From the NCBI GenBank assembly GCA_902727935.1, contig CACVAX010000039.1, positions 20,321-84,320 of the forward strand: a stretch of DNA of 64,000 bases. The letters run 5' to 3'. The position numbers and the translations under genes were made by a program. The notes under the pieces were generated by a model. The model was not told where the DNA came from. It worked only from the letters and a program-made list of their open reading frames with translations, and made no database searches. This stretch comes from an uncultured Sulfurovum sp. GTDB taxonomy: Bacteria; Campylobacterota; Campylobacteria; Campylobacterales; Sulfurovaceae. Shown here one piece after another: positions 17,484 through 26,934 of the stretch (the first letter of the stretch is position 1; every line of letters begins with the position of its first letter).

Positions 17484-18274
17484 GGTTATGGAGCATCTGG
17501 ATGAGTGTTAGTGTATTTACTCTTGCTGAAGATAATATAAGTGAAATTTTGGACAAAATATCAAATAACGTATATCAAGCTCCTCAAGCAAATTTGAATA
17601 TGACAGTTGGAGATTTGGGTAGTTTCTTTGAAGGAACCAGTGCCCATATATCAAACTTAATTACTTTTTATAGCATTTTAATATCAGGACTTTTAGCACT
17701 TTTTTCCATAATATATTTTCTAAAAAGCTCTGGAATCATTAAAAAAATAGAAAATAATAAAGAATATATTAGAAAAAAACATGAAGATTTAGAAGTGAGT
17801 ATGAAGGATGAGGTCAAAAGAGAAATTGATAGGCAGTTAATTTACAATGCACAAAATATTATGAAAGAAGTCCAAAATGATGCTTATAGAAAAATAGATT
17901 CTAATATAGAAGAGATACGTGTTATTGAACAAAAAAAATTATTTGACTATCAGCAATTGGTGTATAAGGTTATTCAAGTAAAAAAATATGCCATAGAAGA
18001 GTTTATCCATAATAAAGAATTAAGTGACCACGATATATTATTGAAGTTTGTTAATATTGAAGGACGCTATAATGAAACACTTAATCATGATCTTCCAAAT
18101 CTTTTCTCCACAGAAATTCAAGACATCGTTATTCCCACAATTAAAAAACTTTCAGAGTTTACAGAGTTAAAAGAGATTATTGCTGAGCATGTGAATCAAT
18201 TATTAGAAAAAGATTTAGCGTATACGGATAAATCTAAGTTGCAACAAGTATTAAAACACTACAAATATCTTTAG
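17477..18274 (+). CDS. membrane-anchored coiled-coil protein
   Basis: The 265-residue protein has an N-terminal signal-like segment (5-17), a single clear membrane helix at about residues 65-88, and a long charged coiled-coil region (about 92-150) followed by a helical C-terminal domain. No enzymatic motif is visible. Its gene overlaps the receiver gene and it is probably the membrane output or scaffold of that two-component unit. I do not recognise the family. Confidence 0.6.
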   Translation: MLRLWSIWMSVSVFTLAEDNISEILDKISNNVYQAPQANLNMTVGDLGSFFEGTSAHISNLITFYSILISGLLALFSIIYFLKSSGIIKKIENNKEYIRKKHEDLEVSMKDEVKREIDRQLIYNAQNIMKEVQNDAYRKIDSNIEEIRVIEQKKLFDYQQLVYKVIQVKKYAIEEFIHNKELSDHDILLKFVNIEGRYNETLNHDLPNLFSTEIQDIVIPTIKKLSEFTELKEIIAEHVNQLLEKDLAYTDKSKLQQVLKHYKYL

Positions 18275-18298
18275 TCTCATGAAGAGTTATGGTTTGAC

Positions 18299-19168
18299 TC
18301 AACCAGAACTGTTCAAAAATAGATCTTCCATAACTTCGTTAATACTCTCAAACTCAAAATGAAAACTACTCTCTAAAACGCGTTTGGGTAAAACACTTTG
18401 ACCATCGGTTAATACTATCGAGCCTTGACCTAAAGCCAGTTTGACAACAAAAGTAGGTAGAGGTAAGATGCTGGGTCGATTAAGCACTTTGCCAAGGGCT
18501 TTGGTTAAGCCTTTGTTGGTTGTAGGATAAGGGGTGGTCATGTTGTAGATGCCTTCAACTTCTTCGTGGCGAATGGCATGTAGATAAAAACGTTTTAAAT
18601 CGTGGATATGAATGAAAGAAACAGCTTGTTGTCCTGTGCCAATAACGCCTCCTAGACCCAGTTTAAAAGGCATAAGCATTTTTTGCAATGCCCCACCATC
18701 TTTAGCTAAAATAATACCAAAACGACAAATAACTGTACGAATATTTAAGGCTTCTGCTTTTTTGGCTTCTGTTTCCCAGTCTTTACAGAGATTGGCTAAA
18801 AAATTGTTTTCGAGTTCCGTGGAGGTTTCATTATAGAGACGGTTATTTTTATAAATACCAATCGCAGAGGTGGAGATAAATACCTTTGGAGGGATTTGGG
18901 CTTTCGACATTGCTTTGACCAACATTTGTGTGCTGTCAATACGACTGCTATAGAGTACTTTTTTATAGCTTTTTGTCCAACGTTGAATAATGTTTGCACC
19001 AGCCAAATTGATAAGGGCTTCAACTTTTTCTATTTTGGCTGTAAGCTTGTCTATATTTTTTAAATCATTACGTGTAATTTTAATAAGTTGATAACCTTGT
19101 TGGGTAAGGTATTGAGAAAGGTGTGTGCCGACAAAACCAGACATACCTGAAATGGCGATAGTTTTCAT
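18299..19168 (-). CDS. yfcH: TIGR01777-type NAD(P)-dependent epimerase
   Basis: The 289-residue protein is an extended short-chain dehydrogenase: the Rossmann glycine motif is GMSGFVGTHL (residues 8-17), LINLAGANI follows (about 53-61), then the family-typical RW...SR region and a C-terminal extension with GQGSIVLTDGQSVLPKR. YfcH/TIGR01777 proteins are conserved sugar-nucleotide-epimerase relatives of unknown substrate. The gene converges with the upstream signalling unit (24-base gap) and is divergent from the sox operon. Confidence 0.85.
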   Translation of the reverse strand: MKTIAISGMSGFVGTHLSQYLTQQGYQLIKITRNDLKNIDKLTAKIEKVEALINLAGANIIQRWTKSYKKVLYSSRIDSTQMLVKAMSKAQIPPKVFISTSAIGIYKNNRLYNETSTELENNFLANLCKDWETEAKKAEALNIRTVICRFGIILAKDGGALQKMLMPFKLGLGGVIGTGQQAVSFIHIHDLKRFYLHAIRHEEVEGIYNMTTPYPTTNKGLTKALGKVLNRPSILPLPTFVVKLALGQGSIVLTDGQSVLPKRVLESSFHFEFESINEVMEDLFLNSSG

Positions 19169-19333
19169 GCTAACTCCTTTTTATTTTAATAATACTTCTT
19201 TAGCCTGTAAGTTGGTAGGGATTTAATGTCTTTTAAAATTTTTTTAGCTACTTCCTAAATTCAAGCTTGTCAAAATGTGTAGAATAGAGACATAAATAAA
19301 TAATATTTTTACACTATTTTCACACTACTATGT

Positions 19334-19339
19334 TATGAT
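19334..19339 (+). promoter_or_regulatory. putative -10 element of the sox operon
   Basis: TATGAT sits 29 bases before the soxX start in a 200-base AT-rich divergent region. No good -35 hexamer is at the right distance, as is usual for Campylobacterota promoters. Confidence 0.35.
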
Positions 19340-19368
19340 ACAGACTGAAAAATACTTAAGGAGTTTAA

Positions 19369-19920
19369 ATGAATAAGCGTATTAGACGATTTGTTTTTTT
19401 TTCGTCTGCATTATTGGCTGTCACAGTTGTAGATGCTACAGACATGACCAAAGCCTATGAGATGCCTGATGCAAGTGAGATAGTTAAAGATGATTTAATC
19501 CCCAGTGCTACCAAATTTACCTTGCCAAAAACGTGTAAGCTTGATGATTTAGAGAGCATTGCCAGAGGAAAATATATGTTTCATAACCTCAATTCTAAAA
19601 ATGATAAAAAAAGCACCCTCCCTAAAGGGATGAAAGTTCCTAAAAAAGGGGAGGTTAAACCCTATGGTAACTGTGTGGCTTGTCATAACATTGAAGGAGC
19701 GATTGGTGGGGGAACTGTTGGTCCTCCTTTGACCAATTATAAACAAAATTTTATAGATACCAAAGTACGAGATGCACAGTTTGTTTATCAAAAAATTGCT
19801 GACCCAAGAGTAGACATGAATGAGACGGCAATGACCGTTAACTTAACCTCTAAGCTCTTTGATGCAGATGAAATTTGTGACATTACGGCGTATGTCTTAC
19901 ACGCTAAAAAAGAAAAATAA
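19369..19920 (+). CDS. soxX: SoxX, c-type cytochrome of the SoxAX complex
   Basis: The 183-residue periplasmic cytochrome has a signal peptide (about 1-23, ending VDAT) and one heme c motif, C102-V-A-C105-H106. A distal methionine in the ETAMTVNL segment (about 154) is a good axial ligand. SoxX with SoxA oxidatively attaches thiosulfate to the swinging-arm cysteine of SoxY, and SoxX passes the electrons on. It is the first gene of soxXYZAB and is preceded by AAGGAG. Confidence 0.93.
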   Translation: MNKRIRRFVFFSSALLAVTVVDATDMTKAYEMPDASEIVKDDLIPSATKFTLPKTCKLDDLESIARGKYMFHNLNSKNDKKSTLPKGMKVPKKGEVKPYGNCVACHNIEGAIGGGTVGPPLTNYKQNFIDTKVRDAQFVYQKIADPRVDMNETAMTVNLTSKLFDADEICDITAYVLHAKKEK

Positions 19921-19942
19921 CCCATAAACTTAAGGAAAAAAG

Positions 19943-20440
19943 ATGAAAAGAAGAAGTTTTATTAAACAGATTGTGTCCGTATCAGCTACGGCAATAACTG
20001 TACCAAGTATGGTTTTAGCTAATGAAGAGGCTAATATTACAAAAGAGCCAAAAAAAGAGGTGCTAAAAGGCCCCAATGATTTACCTTTTGAAGAGGCACT
20101 CAAAGCCATTGTTGGCGATAAAGAGGTTAAAGATTCGGATAAAGTAAAATTGCGTGTTCCTGAGATTGCAGAAAATGGGGCTGTTGTACCTGTAAAAGTT
20201 TCGGTTGATTATCCCATGGACGAAAACAACTATGTGAAATCAATTCATATTTTAAACACCAAAAATGCCAATGCTCGATGTGTTGATGTTATGTTAACAC
20301 CCAAAAATGCAGAGGCTAAATTTGCTTCAAGGGTTAAACTCTCGGAGAGTCAAGAGGTTGTGGCTGTGGTTGGCTTGAGTGATGGAACATTTATGAAAGC
20401 TGGAAAGAGCGTTAAAGTGACCATTGGTGGTTGTGGTTGA
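19943..20440 (+). CDS. soxY: SoxY, sulfur-compound carrier protein
   Basis: The 165-residue protein has a Tat signal (R3-R4-S5-F6-I7-K8 plus hydrophobic stretch) and ends in the diagnostic GGCG, where C164 carries the sulfur substrate through the Sox cycle. The beta-sandwich core follows. As SoxZ has no signal of its own, it is exported as a complex with SoxY by the Tat route. The gene lies 22 bases after soxX and 45 before soxZ. Confidence 0.95.
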   Translation: MKRRSFIKQIVSVSATAITVPSMVLANEEANITKEPKKEVLKGPNDLPFEEALKAIVGDKEVKDSDKVKLRVPEIAENGAVVPVKVSVDYPMDENNYVKSIHILNTKNANARCVDVMLTPKNAEAKFASRVKLSESQEVVAVVGLSDGTFMKAGKSVKVTIGGCG

Positions 20441-20485
20441 TTTTGGCAAACATTAAAAATATTATAATAACTTAAAGGATAAAAA

Positions 20486-20827
20486 ATGGCAGATAAAAAA
20501 AGAAGAGCAATTGTAAAGATTAAACCCAAAAAATATGCAGTGGGTGACATTGTAAAAGTGAGCTTTATGGTACAACACCCCATGGAAACAGGTATGGCAA
20601 AAGACAAAGAGACGGGAAAAATTAAACCAGCACATTACATTAATGACATTACTTTTTCGTTTGATGGCGAACCGTTTACCAAGATGAAAGTTTGGGAATC
20701 CATTTCAGCTGACCCATTTTTCTCTGTGCAGTATAAAATTGAAAAAGCAGGTGAGATTACGGTTGACTATGTGGATAACCTTGGCGAAAAAGAGACTAAA
20801 CGTAAAAAAGTGAAGCCAAAAGCATGA
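20486..20827 (+). CDS. soxZ: SoxZ, partner of the SoxYZ carrier
   Basis: The 113-residue protein has no signal peptide and shows the SoxZ sequence pattern (VKVSFMVQHPMETGMAKD, then HYINDITFSFDGEP and a lysine-rich end). It forms the SoxYZ heterodimer that holds the sulfur intermediate in the periplasm. The stop overlaps the soxA start (ATGA). Confidence 0.94.
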   Translation: MADKKRRAIVKIKPKKYAVGDIVKVSFMVQHPMETGMAKDKETGKIKPAHYINDITFSFDGEPFTKMKVWESISADPFFSVQYKIEKAGEITVDYVDNLGEKETKRKKVKPKA

Positions 20828-21594
20828 ATCGCCTTTTATTAAAAAGAGTATGGTTGGGATTTTTATGTGCAAGTACGCTTCTACTTGCAGGAGAACAGTT
20901 CTCCATGTCCCAAGCCGACAAAAAAATGTATGAAGAGTTAAAAGAGAATAACCCAGCAGACATGAATGTGGAAGAGGGAATGGAGCTGTTTGAAGAGCTT
21001 GGAGAGGAGGGAGCATTGGCTAAGTTTTTAGATGTCAATCAAACGCAATTGCCCTCATATATTGCAGGTTTTCCACGCTACATTGCAAAAATGGGCAATG
21101 TAGTAGGGCTTGACCAAGTGTTACAAGCGATGCAAGTAGAACAAGGAAAAGCAAAAGATGCCCTAAGTTCTGAATCCATGTTTAGTATGTTGGCCTATGT
21201 CAAATCATTCGCAAATGATGAAGCCATAAACATTGACATTAAAGCGAACAAAGAGATGGAAGCATCTTATGCTTTAGGTGAAAAGCTCTATAGCCAAGCC
21301 AGAGGTTACAGAGGATTGTCTTGTAACAGTTGTCATGCATTAGCAGGAAGCATTCTTAGAACCCAAACCTTACCAGAGTTAGGAGAACAAAATACAGGAG
21401 GAACCTGGCCAGCCTATCGTATGACACTCTCTTCTTTGGTGACCTTGCAGGAGCGTTCTCGTACGTGCATGAGAGACGCAGGACAAGCCCCTTTACCTCT
21501 TGGTTCAAAAGAGATGGTTGCGCTGGAAGTTTACATTAGCAATTTGGCAAAAAACAATAAACATGCCGTTGAAGTTCCAGGACTTAAACGCTAA
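20824..21594 (+). CDS. soxA: SoxA, mono-heme L-cysteine S-thiosulfotransferase subunit
   Basis: The 256-residue protein has a signal peptide (about 1-22) and a single heme motif C167-N-S-C170-H171. C215 in RSRTCMRDAG is the active-site cysteine ligand that becomes the persulfide. Many SoxA proteins carry two hemes; the single-heme form seen here is the kind described in Campylobacterota and green sulfur bacteria. It works with SoxX to load thiosulfate onto SoxY. It is coupled to soxZ and 29 bases before soxB. Confidence 0.93.
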   Translation: MNRLLLKRVWLGFLCASTLLLAGEQFSMSQADKKMYEELKENNPADMNVEEGMELFEELGEEGALAKFLDVNQTQLPSYIAGFPRYIAKMGNVVGLDQVLQAMQVEQGKAKDALSSESMFSMLAYVKSFANDEAINIDIKANKEMEASYALGEKLYSQARGYRGLSCNSCHALAGSILRTQTLPELGEQNTGGTWPAYRMTLSSLVTLQERSRTCMRDAGQAPLPLGSKEMVALEVYISNLAKNNKHAVEVPGLKR

Positions 21595-21623
21595 AGCAGC
21601 AGCATAAAAAATAGGAAAAGAAT

Positions 21624-23393
21624 ATGGATATTAGTAGAAGAGACTTTTTACAATTTGCAGGAGCATTAGGGTTGCTAAGTGCCACAGGTACAAACCTTTT
21701 TGCAGGAGAAGAAGCCAAAGCGAAGATTGAGGCGTTATCTTTTTCGGATATTGTGGCGTTTGAAGCCAAAGGAGCAGCGACCATTCTTCATATTTGTGAT
21801 TTACATGCACACATTAAACCGTTGTATTGGAGAGAGCCTTCCACGCTTATCTCGGCAAAAAATCTTGTGGGAACACCAGGGTTTATTTGTGGTGAGGCAT
21901 TTCAAGCGTATTATGGAACAAAAGAGGGTTCACTGGAGCAGTATTTTGACACCCATAATGATTTTGAACTGTTGGCACAAAAGTTTGGAAAAATGGGGGG
22001 CATCTCCCACATGAAAACTTTGGTTGAGCATATAAGAAAAGAGCGTGGAGCAAAAAATGTGCTTCTACTGGACTCTGGTGACACATGGCAAGGAACAGCT
22101 GTCGCCTTAAAGACCAAAGGTGAAGCCATTGTGGATGCTCAAAACTATTTGGGTGTGGATGTGATGGTGGGGCATTGGGAGTTTACGTATGGTAAAGAGC
22201 GTGTGGCTGAACTCATTGAGCTGTTTAAGGGAGAGTTTATCTCTCAAAATGTGATTGACAATGAGCCTTTTTCTGATGAATTTGAAGAGCTTATTTTTCC
22301 TCCTTATACCATTAAAGAGGTTGGTGGCACGAAGATTGGTATTATTGGTCAATCTTTTCCTTTTACCTCTACTGCAAACCCCAAAAAGTTTACTGAGGGT
22401 TGGAGTTTTGCCCTAAGACATGAAACCCTGCAAGAGTATGTGGACAAACTTAGAAAAGAAGATAAAGTAGATGCTGTTGTGGTGTTGAGTCATGATGGTT
22501 TTTCTGTTGACCAAGAGTTGGCTAAAAAAGTCACTGGGGTAGATTTTATTTTAAGTGGTCATACCCATGACCCAAGTCCTAAGCCCATTGTGGTCAATGA
22601 TACGGTTATTTTAATTGCAGGGTCACACGGTAAATATGTGGGTAGATTGGACATTGTGGCTGAAAAAGGGAAAGTAAAAGAGTATGAATTCAAACTCATT
22701 CCTGTGGCATCAAAACTTATTCCTGCTGATAAGGCTGGTGATGAGCTAATTGCTAAATGGTATAAGCCTTATGATAACGAACTAAATGAAGTGTTGGGGA
22801 CAACTAAAAATATCTTATATAAAAGAGATACATTTTACTCAACTTTTGATGCCTTGATTGGTCAAGCCATTCAAGAACATGCAAAGTCTGACATTGTCTT
22901 TACTCCTGGATACCGATGGGGAACAACGGTTCTAGCAGGTGATGAGATTACAAAAGAGAATGTGTATGAGATGACAGCCATTACCTATCCAGAGGTTTAT
23001 ACTTTTGATTTAAAAGGTGAAAAAATTGCCAAACTAATGGAAGATATTGCTGATAATGTATTTAATGAAAATCCTCTTTTACAACAAGGGGGTGACATGA
23101 GTCGTTTAACGGGAGCGAGTTATAGCATTACCATTGATGCAAAAGCAGGTAAAAGAATTTCTGACTTTATGATTTGGGGTAAACCCATTGATTTAACGAA
23201 AACCTACCGTGTCTCTTCATGGGGTGGAAATTTACAAAGTGCAGGAACAAACCAAGACAAAGAGACTCCTGCTGTTTATGAAGTGGTTTCAGACCATATT
23301 CGAAGACAAAAGGTCATTGATATTCCCTTACAATCCAATGTAAAAGTATTGGATTTTGATTGTGGTTGTCCTGCTAAAGGGGCTAAGTGTTGA
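21624..23393 (+). CDS. soxB: SoxB, S-sulfosulfanyl-L-cysteine sulfohydrolase
   Basis: The 589-residue protein has a Tat signal (S4-R5-R6-D7-F8-L9) and a two-metal 5'-nucleotidase-type fold. Metal-binding motifs are DLHAHIKP, LLDSGDTWQG, GHWEFTYG, LSHDGF and SGHTHD. SoxB hydrolyses sulfate off the SoxY-bound intermediate, probably with a di-manganese site. The last residues form an unusual cysteine-rich tail (CGCPAKGAKC). No soxCD genes are present here. Confidence 0.95.
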   Translation: MDISRRDFLQFAGALGLLSATGTNLFAGEEAKAKIEALSFSDIVAFEAKGAATILHICDLHAHIKPLYWREPSTLISAKNLVGTPGFICGEAFQAYYGTKEGSLEQYFDTHNDFELLAQKFGKMGGISHMKTLVEHIRKERGAKNVLLLDSGDTWQGTAVALKTKGEAIVDAQNYLGVDVMVGHWEFTYGKERVAELIELFKGEFISQNVIDNEPFSDEFEELIFPPYTIKEVGGTKIGIIGQSFPFTSTANPKKFTEGWSFALRHETLQEYVDKLRKEDKVDAVVVLSHDGFSVDQELAKKVTGVDFILSGHTHDPSPKPIVVNDTVILIAGSHGKYVGRLDIVAEKGKVKEYEFKLIPVASKLIPADKAGDELIAKWYKPYDNELNEVLGTTKNILYKRDTFYSTFDALIGQAIQEHAKSDIVFTPGYRWGTTVLAGDEITKENVYEMTAITYPEVYTFDLKGEKIAKLMEDIADNVFNENPLLQQGGDMSRLTGASYSITIDAKAGKRISDFMIWGKPIDLTKTYRVSSWGGNLQSAGTNQDKETPAVYEVVSDHIRRQKVIDIPLQSNVKVLDFDCGCPAKGAKC

Positions 23394-23424
23394 TGAAAAT
23401 TATTTAATTTAGGAAAAAGAGATT

Positions 23425-23820
23425 ATGAAACTTATCGTAATTTTTATCTTTTTATTTGTTGGAATTTTATTGATAAAAGAGCAAACATTTAAGGCTTCAG
23501 ATAAAATGACCTATGAACAAGCCTTAGTTCTTTCAAAAGAACATAATAAATCCATTATGTTAAAGTTAACGGCTGAGAATTGTAAGTATTGTATTAAGAT
23601 GGATAAAGAAGTTTTGGCTAATCCAGAAGTAGAGCAGTTTTTGTTTAAGCATTTTATATCGGTGACGATTAATGTTGACAGAGAAGTAGTTCCTTTAGGC
23701 ATAGAGCATAATATTACCCCAACTTTTATTTTTGTGAATAAAGATGAGGAGATTTTATCGAAGTTACCTGGCTCTTGGAATAAAAAAGACTTTATGGATC
23801 TGTTGAACAATCGAATTTAA
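23425..23820 (+). CDS. thioredoxin-fold protein, SoxW-like
   Basis: The 131-residue protein has a signal or anchor (1-18) and a thioredoxin-like domain with a C53-K-Y-C56 redox motif in the position of CXXC. The cis-proline segment is NITPTFIF. It starts 31 bases after soxB and is probably part of the operon. SoxW-type thioredoxins keep the SoxY cysteine reduced; that role is inferred from the location. Confidence 0.75.
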   Translation: MKLIVIFIFLFVGILLIKEQTFKASDKMTYEQALVLSKEHNKSIMLKLTAENCKYCIKMDKEVLANPEVEQFLFKHFISVTINVDREVVPLGIEHNITPTFIFVNKDEEILSKLPGSWNKKDFMDLLNNRI

Positions 23821-23837
23821 AGAAAGGAAATAAAAGG

Positions 23838-24287
23838 ATGAGAAGCGTATTTATTTTACTGTTACTAACAGTTACTTTTATGACAGCAGAGACAAAAATG
23901 GCTGAACCAAAACCTTCTATGGTTAATCCTAGACAATTTGTTTTCCCCATTAGCAGTGCCAATGAAGAAGAGATTTCTCATGTTTTATCATCGGTCAGTA
24001 ATGTGGTAAAATTTTATGGTGTTGATAAATGTGAAGTCATTATTGTGGTCTATTCAAAGGGTATCAAAGCTGTATTAACTAACGCATACTTTTTTGATAA
24101 AGAGATTCAAAAACGACTTAAATCTTTGATGATGTATGATACTGTAGAGTTTATAGCTTGTAAAAACACCATGGATACTTATGAGATTGAAGAGAAAGAG
24201 CTTCTAAAGGATGTCAAAATGGTTACAGCTGGGATTGTTGAGATTATTGAACGACAATTGGATGGTTATATTTATGTGCGGCCTTAA
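23838..24287 (+). CDS. periplasmic DsrE/DsrF-like protein
   Basis: The 149-residue protein has a signal peptide (1-17). The remainder has a DsrE-like alpha/beta pattern with a conserved cysteine, C108, in VEFIACKNTM, the place of the sulfur-carrying cysteine in DsrE/TusD proteins. A second cysteine is C65. It follows the thioredoxin-like gene by 17 bases, at the end of the sox cluster. It may handle sulfane sulfur in the periplasm; function is inferred. Confidence 0.7.
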   Translation: MRSVFILLLLTVTFMTAETKMAEPKPSMVNPRQFVFPISSANEEEISHVLSSVSNVVKFYGVDKCEVIIVVYSKGIKAVLTNAYFFDKEIQKRLKSLMMYDTVEFIACKNTMDTYEIEEKELLKDVKMVTAGIVEIIERQLDGYIYVRP

Positions 24288-24341
24288 TAGACTTAAATAG
24301 ACCATTAACTTCTTTAAGAGAATAGCTTTGTAGTTCAAGTT

Positions 24342-25175
24342 TTATGATTTACTTTTAACGACTCTTCTTCCCCATAAAAAGCGTTTTTTATAAAAAGGTT
24401 TTTTCTTAAAATTGGTAATAATAACTTTCTTTCTTGCTGAACTGGCATGAATAAAGTTTCCTTTACTGAGATAAATCCCCACATGATTAACCTTCCCTGT
24501 ATATTTCTTTTCGGTATCAAAAAATACCATATCTCCACGTTTTAACTCTTTATATTTAACATACGTGCCTATCTTTGCTTGATTTCTCGAAACTCTGGGA
24601 ATTTTAATACCTGTGGTACAAAGAAAGACATCTCTCGTAAAACCAGAACAGTCAAAAGTATTAGGACCCGTTGCACCCCAAACATATTTTTGTCCAAGTT
24701 TCCCTTTTGCATATTTGGCTACTTTTTTACTAATGGGAATTTTGGGAACGATTTTCTTTTTTTCTTTTTTAGCTACTTTGACTTCTACTATTTTCTTCTC
24801 TATTTTTTTATGTTTGACTGCTTCTTTAGTTGTTTTATTGACTTTTTCTTGAATCACTGCTTTAGGTACAGATTCTATTTTAAGTGCTATATTGGGGTTA
24901 CCCATTGGTTCGACTTGGTTATTAAAATTTTGAATCTCTTTATTGAGCTTGGCAATCATCTCTTTATCCCAAATGGTGTATTCTGAAGATTGAGGCAGCT
25001 CTTTTGCACCGTCCATGATTTCAGAGATAGAATCTTCTATAAGATTCTCAAAGGTTGTTGGCGTAACTGTACTATACTTGGGAGTAATATTTTGTTCATA
25101 GACCAGTTTTACATATAAAAAAACTAGGAATTGAAACAATAAAATAATAAGAAGAATGTTTCTAATCTTGTCCAT
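24342..25175 (-). CDS. membrane-anchored NlpC/P60 endopeptidase
   Basis: The 277-residue protein has an N-terminal membrane helix (6-24) and a long lysine-rich linker (about 105-150). The C-terminal NlpC/P60 domain shows C176 (NTFDCSGF), H231 (VNHVGIYLS) and H243 (FIHASS). It is a probable peptidoglycan hydrolase held at the inner membrane. It converges with the sox operon (54 bases apart) and is divergent from purH. Confidence 0.85.
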   Translation of the reverse strand: MDKIRNILLIILLFQFLVFLYVKLVYEQNITPKYSTVTPTTFENLIEDSISEIMDGAKELPQSSEYTIWDKEMIAKLNKEIQNFNNQVEPMGNPNIALKIESVPKAVIQEKVNKTTKEAVKHKKIEKKIVEVKVAKKEKKKIVPKIPISKKVAKYAKGKLGQKYVWGATGPNTFDCSGFTRDVFLCTTGIKIPRVSRNQAKIGTYVKYKELKRGDMVFFDTEKKYTGKVNHVGIYLSKGNFIHASSARKKVIITNFKKKPFYKKRFLWGRRVVKSKS

Positions 25176-25278
25176 AAGTTTTCCTTAATTTTTATTAATT
25201 ATAAACATAAATAAACCTTATTTAATAATACTACTATTTTCCTTTTAATTTATTTAAAACAAAACATTTACTAGATTT

Positions 25279-25287
25279 TGTTATAAT
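25279..25287 (+). promoter_or_regulatory. extended -10 promoter of purH
   Basis: TGTTATAAT, an extended -10 with perfect TATAAT, lies 27 bases before the purH start in an AT-rich 139-base gap. Confidence 0.55.
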
Positions 25288-25314
25288 TTCCAAAAATATT
25301 TGAAGGTCTAATAG

Positions 25315-26862
25315 ATGAGAGCATTATTGAGCGTGAGTGATAAAAGTGGCATTGTAGAGTTCGCAAAAGGTTTAGAAAAAATGGGTTGGGATATCATTTC
25401 AACTGGAGGTACTTATAAAAAATTGTCTGAATCGGGTGTTAGGGTTATTGAAATTGATGAAGTAACCAAGTTTCCAGAGTGTTTTGAAGGGCGTGTTAAA
25501 ACATTAAATCCTTATGTTCATGGTGGTATTCTACACAAGCGTGGAGACGATGCACATGTAGTACAAGCCAAAGAGCTTGGTGTAGAAGGAATTGATTTAG
25601 TATGTGTGAACCTTTATCCATTTAAAGAGACCATTGAACGTACAGAAGATTTTGATGAGATTATTGAAAATATTGATATTGGTGGACCAACAATGGTACG
25701 TTCAGCTGCTAAAAACTTTAATGATGTTCTTATTGTTACGGATGCTAATGATTATGCTTCGGTAGTTGAAGCTTTAGAAAATAAATCAGACGATTTAGCG
25801 TTTAGACGTAACTTGATGATTAAAGCATTTGAACATACAGCAGCGTATGACTCAATGATTGCAAACTACATGAACGGTCGTTTTAACGATGGTTTTGGTG
25901 AGTATCAGTTTATTACAGGTAAAAAGTCATTCCAAACACGTTATGGAGAGAACCCACACCAAAAAGGTGCATTGTACGAGTTTGATACTCACTTCTCTGA
26001 AAACTTCCAACAAGTAAAAGGGGAAGCATCTTTTAACAATATTAACGATGTAAATGGTGCATTAAAAATTGCTTCTTCTTTTGGTGATGAAAATGCAGTA
26101 TGTATTGTAAAACATGGTAACCCATGTGGTTTTGCCATTAAAGAAGATTTATTGGCATCTTATACTGAAGCACTTAAATGTGACCCAGTTTCTGCATTTG
26201 GTGGGGTTGTGGCTGTAAATGGTATTGTGACTAAAGCAATGGCTGAAAAAATGAATGAAATCTTCTTGGAAGTAGTTATGGCTGCTGACTTTGAGCCAGA
26301 AGCATTGGAAGTATTTGAGAAGAAAAAACGTCTTAAATTATTCTCTCAGGGTGGTACCAAATCAGGTAATAATAGGTTAGTTATGTCAAAAGACAGCCAT
26401 GACTTCAAACATGTAGATGGTGGATTTGTGTACCAAAACTCAGACTGTATTTGTGACAACGAAGTACATAACGCACATAAAAAGTCTGAACTTACAGCCA
26501 CAGAGCAAGAGATGAAAGATTTAGAAATTGCATGGAAAGTTGCTGGTCTTACGAAGTCTAACTGTGTTGTTTATGTTAAAGACTCAGCAATGGTAGCCGT
26601 AGGTATGGGGATGACAAGCCGTGTGGATGCTGCTCAATGTGCCTTGAAAAAAGCAAAAGAGATGGACTTAGATGTATCTGGTGCAGCAATGGCTTCAGAA
26701 GCATTCTTCCCATTCCGTGACAGTATTGATGCAGCTGCTGAAGCTGGAATTAAAGCCATTATTGAGCCTGGTGGAAGTATTAGAGATGAAGAAGTAATCG
26801 AAGCTGCTAACGAGCATGGAATTTCCCTTTATTTCACAACCGTAAGACACTTTTTACATTAG
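25315..26862 (+). CDS. purH: PurH, bifunctional AICAR transformylase / IMP cyclohydrolase
   Basis: The 515-residue protein has the full family length. The N-terminal cyclohydrolase domain starts [12 protein letters not shown] with STGGT (about 29-33) and [10 protein letters not shown]. The C-terminal transformylase domain includes KHGNPCG and [10 protein letters not shown] with GGSIRDEE. It catalyses the last two steps of de novo IMP synthesis in the cytoplasm. The gene is monocistronic or followed by the small rhodanese-like gene 72 bases downstream. Confidence 0.96.
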   Translation: MRALLSVSDKSGIVEFAKGLEKMGWDIISTGGTYKKLSESGVRVIEIDEVTKFPECFEGRVKTLNPYVHGGILHKRGDDAHVVQAKELGVEGIDLVCVNLYPFKETIERTEDFDEIIENIDIGGPTMVRSAAKNFNDVLIVTDANDYASVVEALENKSDDLAFRRNLMIKAFEHTAAYDSMIANYMNGRFNDGFGEYQFITGKKSFQTRYGENPHQKGALYEFDTHFSENFQQVKGEASFNNINDVNGALKIASSFGDENAVCIVKHGNPCGFAIKEDLLASYTEALKCDPVSAFGGVVAVNGIVTKAMAEKMNEIFLEVVMAADFEPEALEVFEKKKRLKLFSQGGTKSGNNRLVMSKDSHDFKHVDGGFVYQNSDCICDNEVHNAHKKSELTATEQEMKDLEIAWKVAGLTKSNCVVYVKDSAMVAVGMGMTSRVDAAQCALKKAKEMDLDVSGAAMASEAFFPFRDSIDAAAEAGIKAIIEPGGSIRDEEVIEAANEHGISLYFTTVRHFLH

Positions 26863-26934
26863 TAGTCTAAAATACGAATTATGCACAATTATTTGTTATT
26901 CTAAATACTTAGAATTTAACAAGGATATTTATTA

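Noticed and set aside
24579..24986. A 135-codon plus-strand frame rich in Phe
   Set aside because: It is antisense to the lysine-rich linker of the minus-strand NlpC/P60 gene and has no ribosome site.
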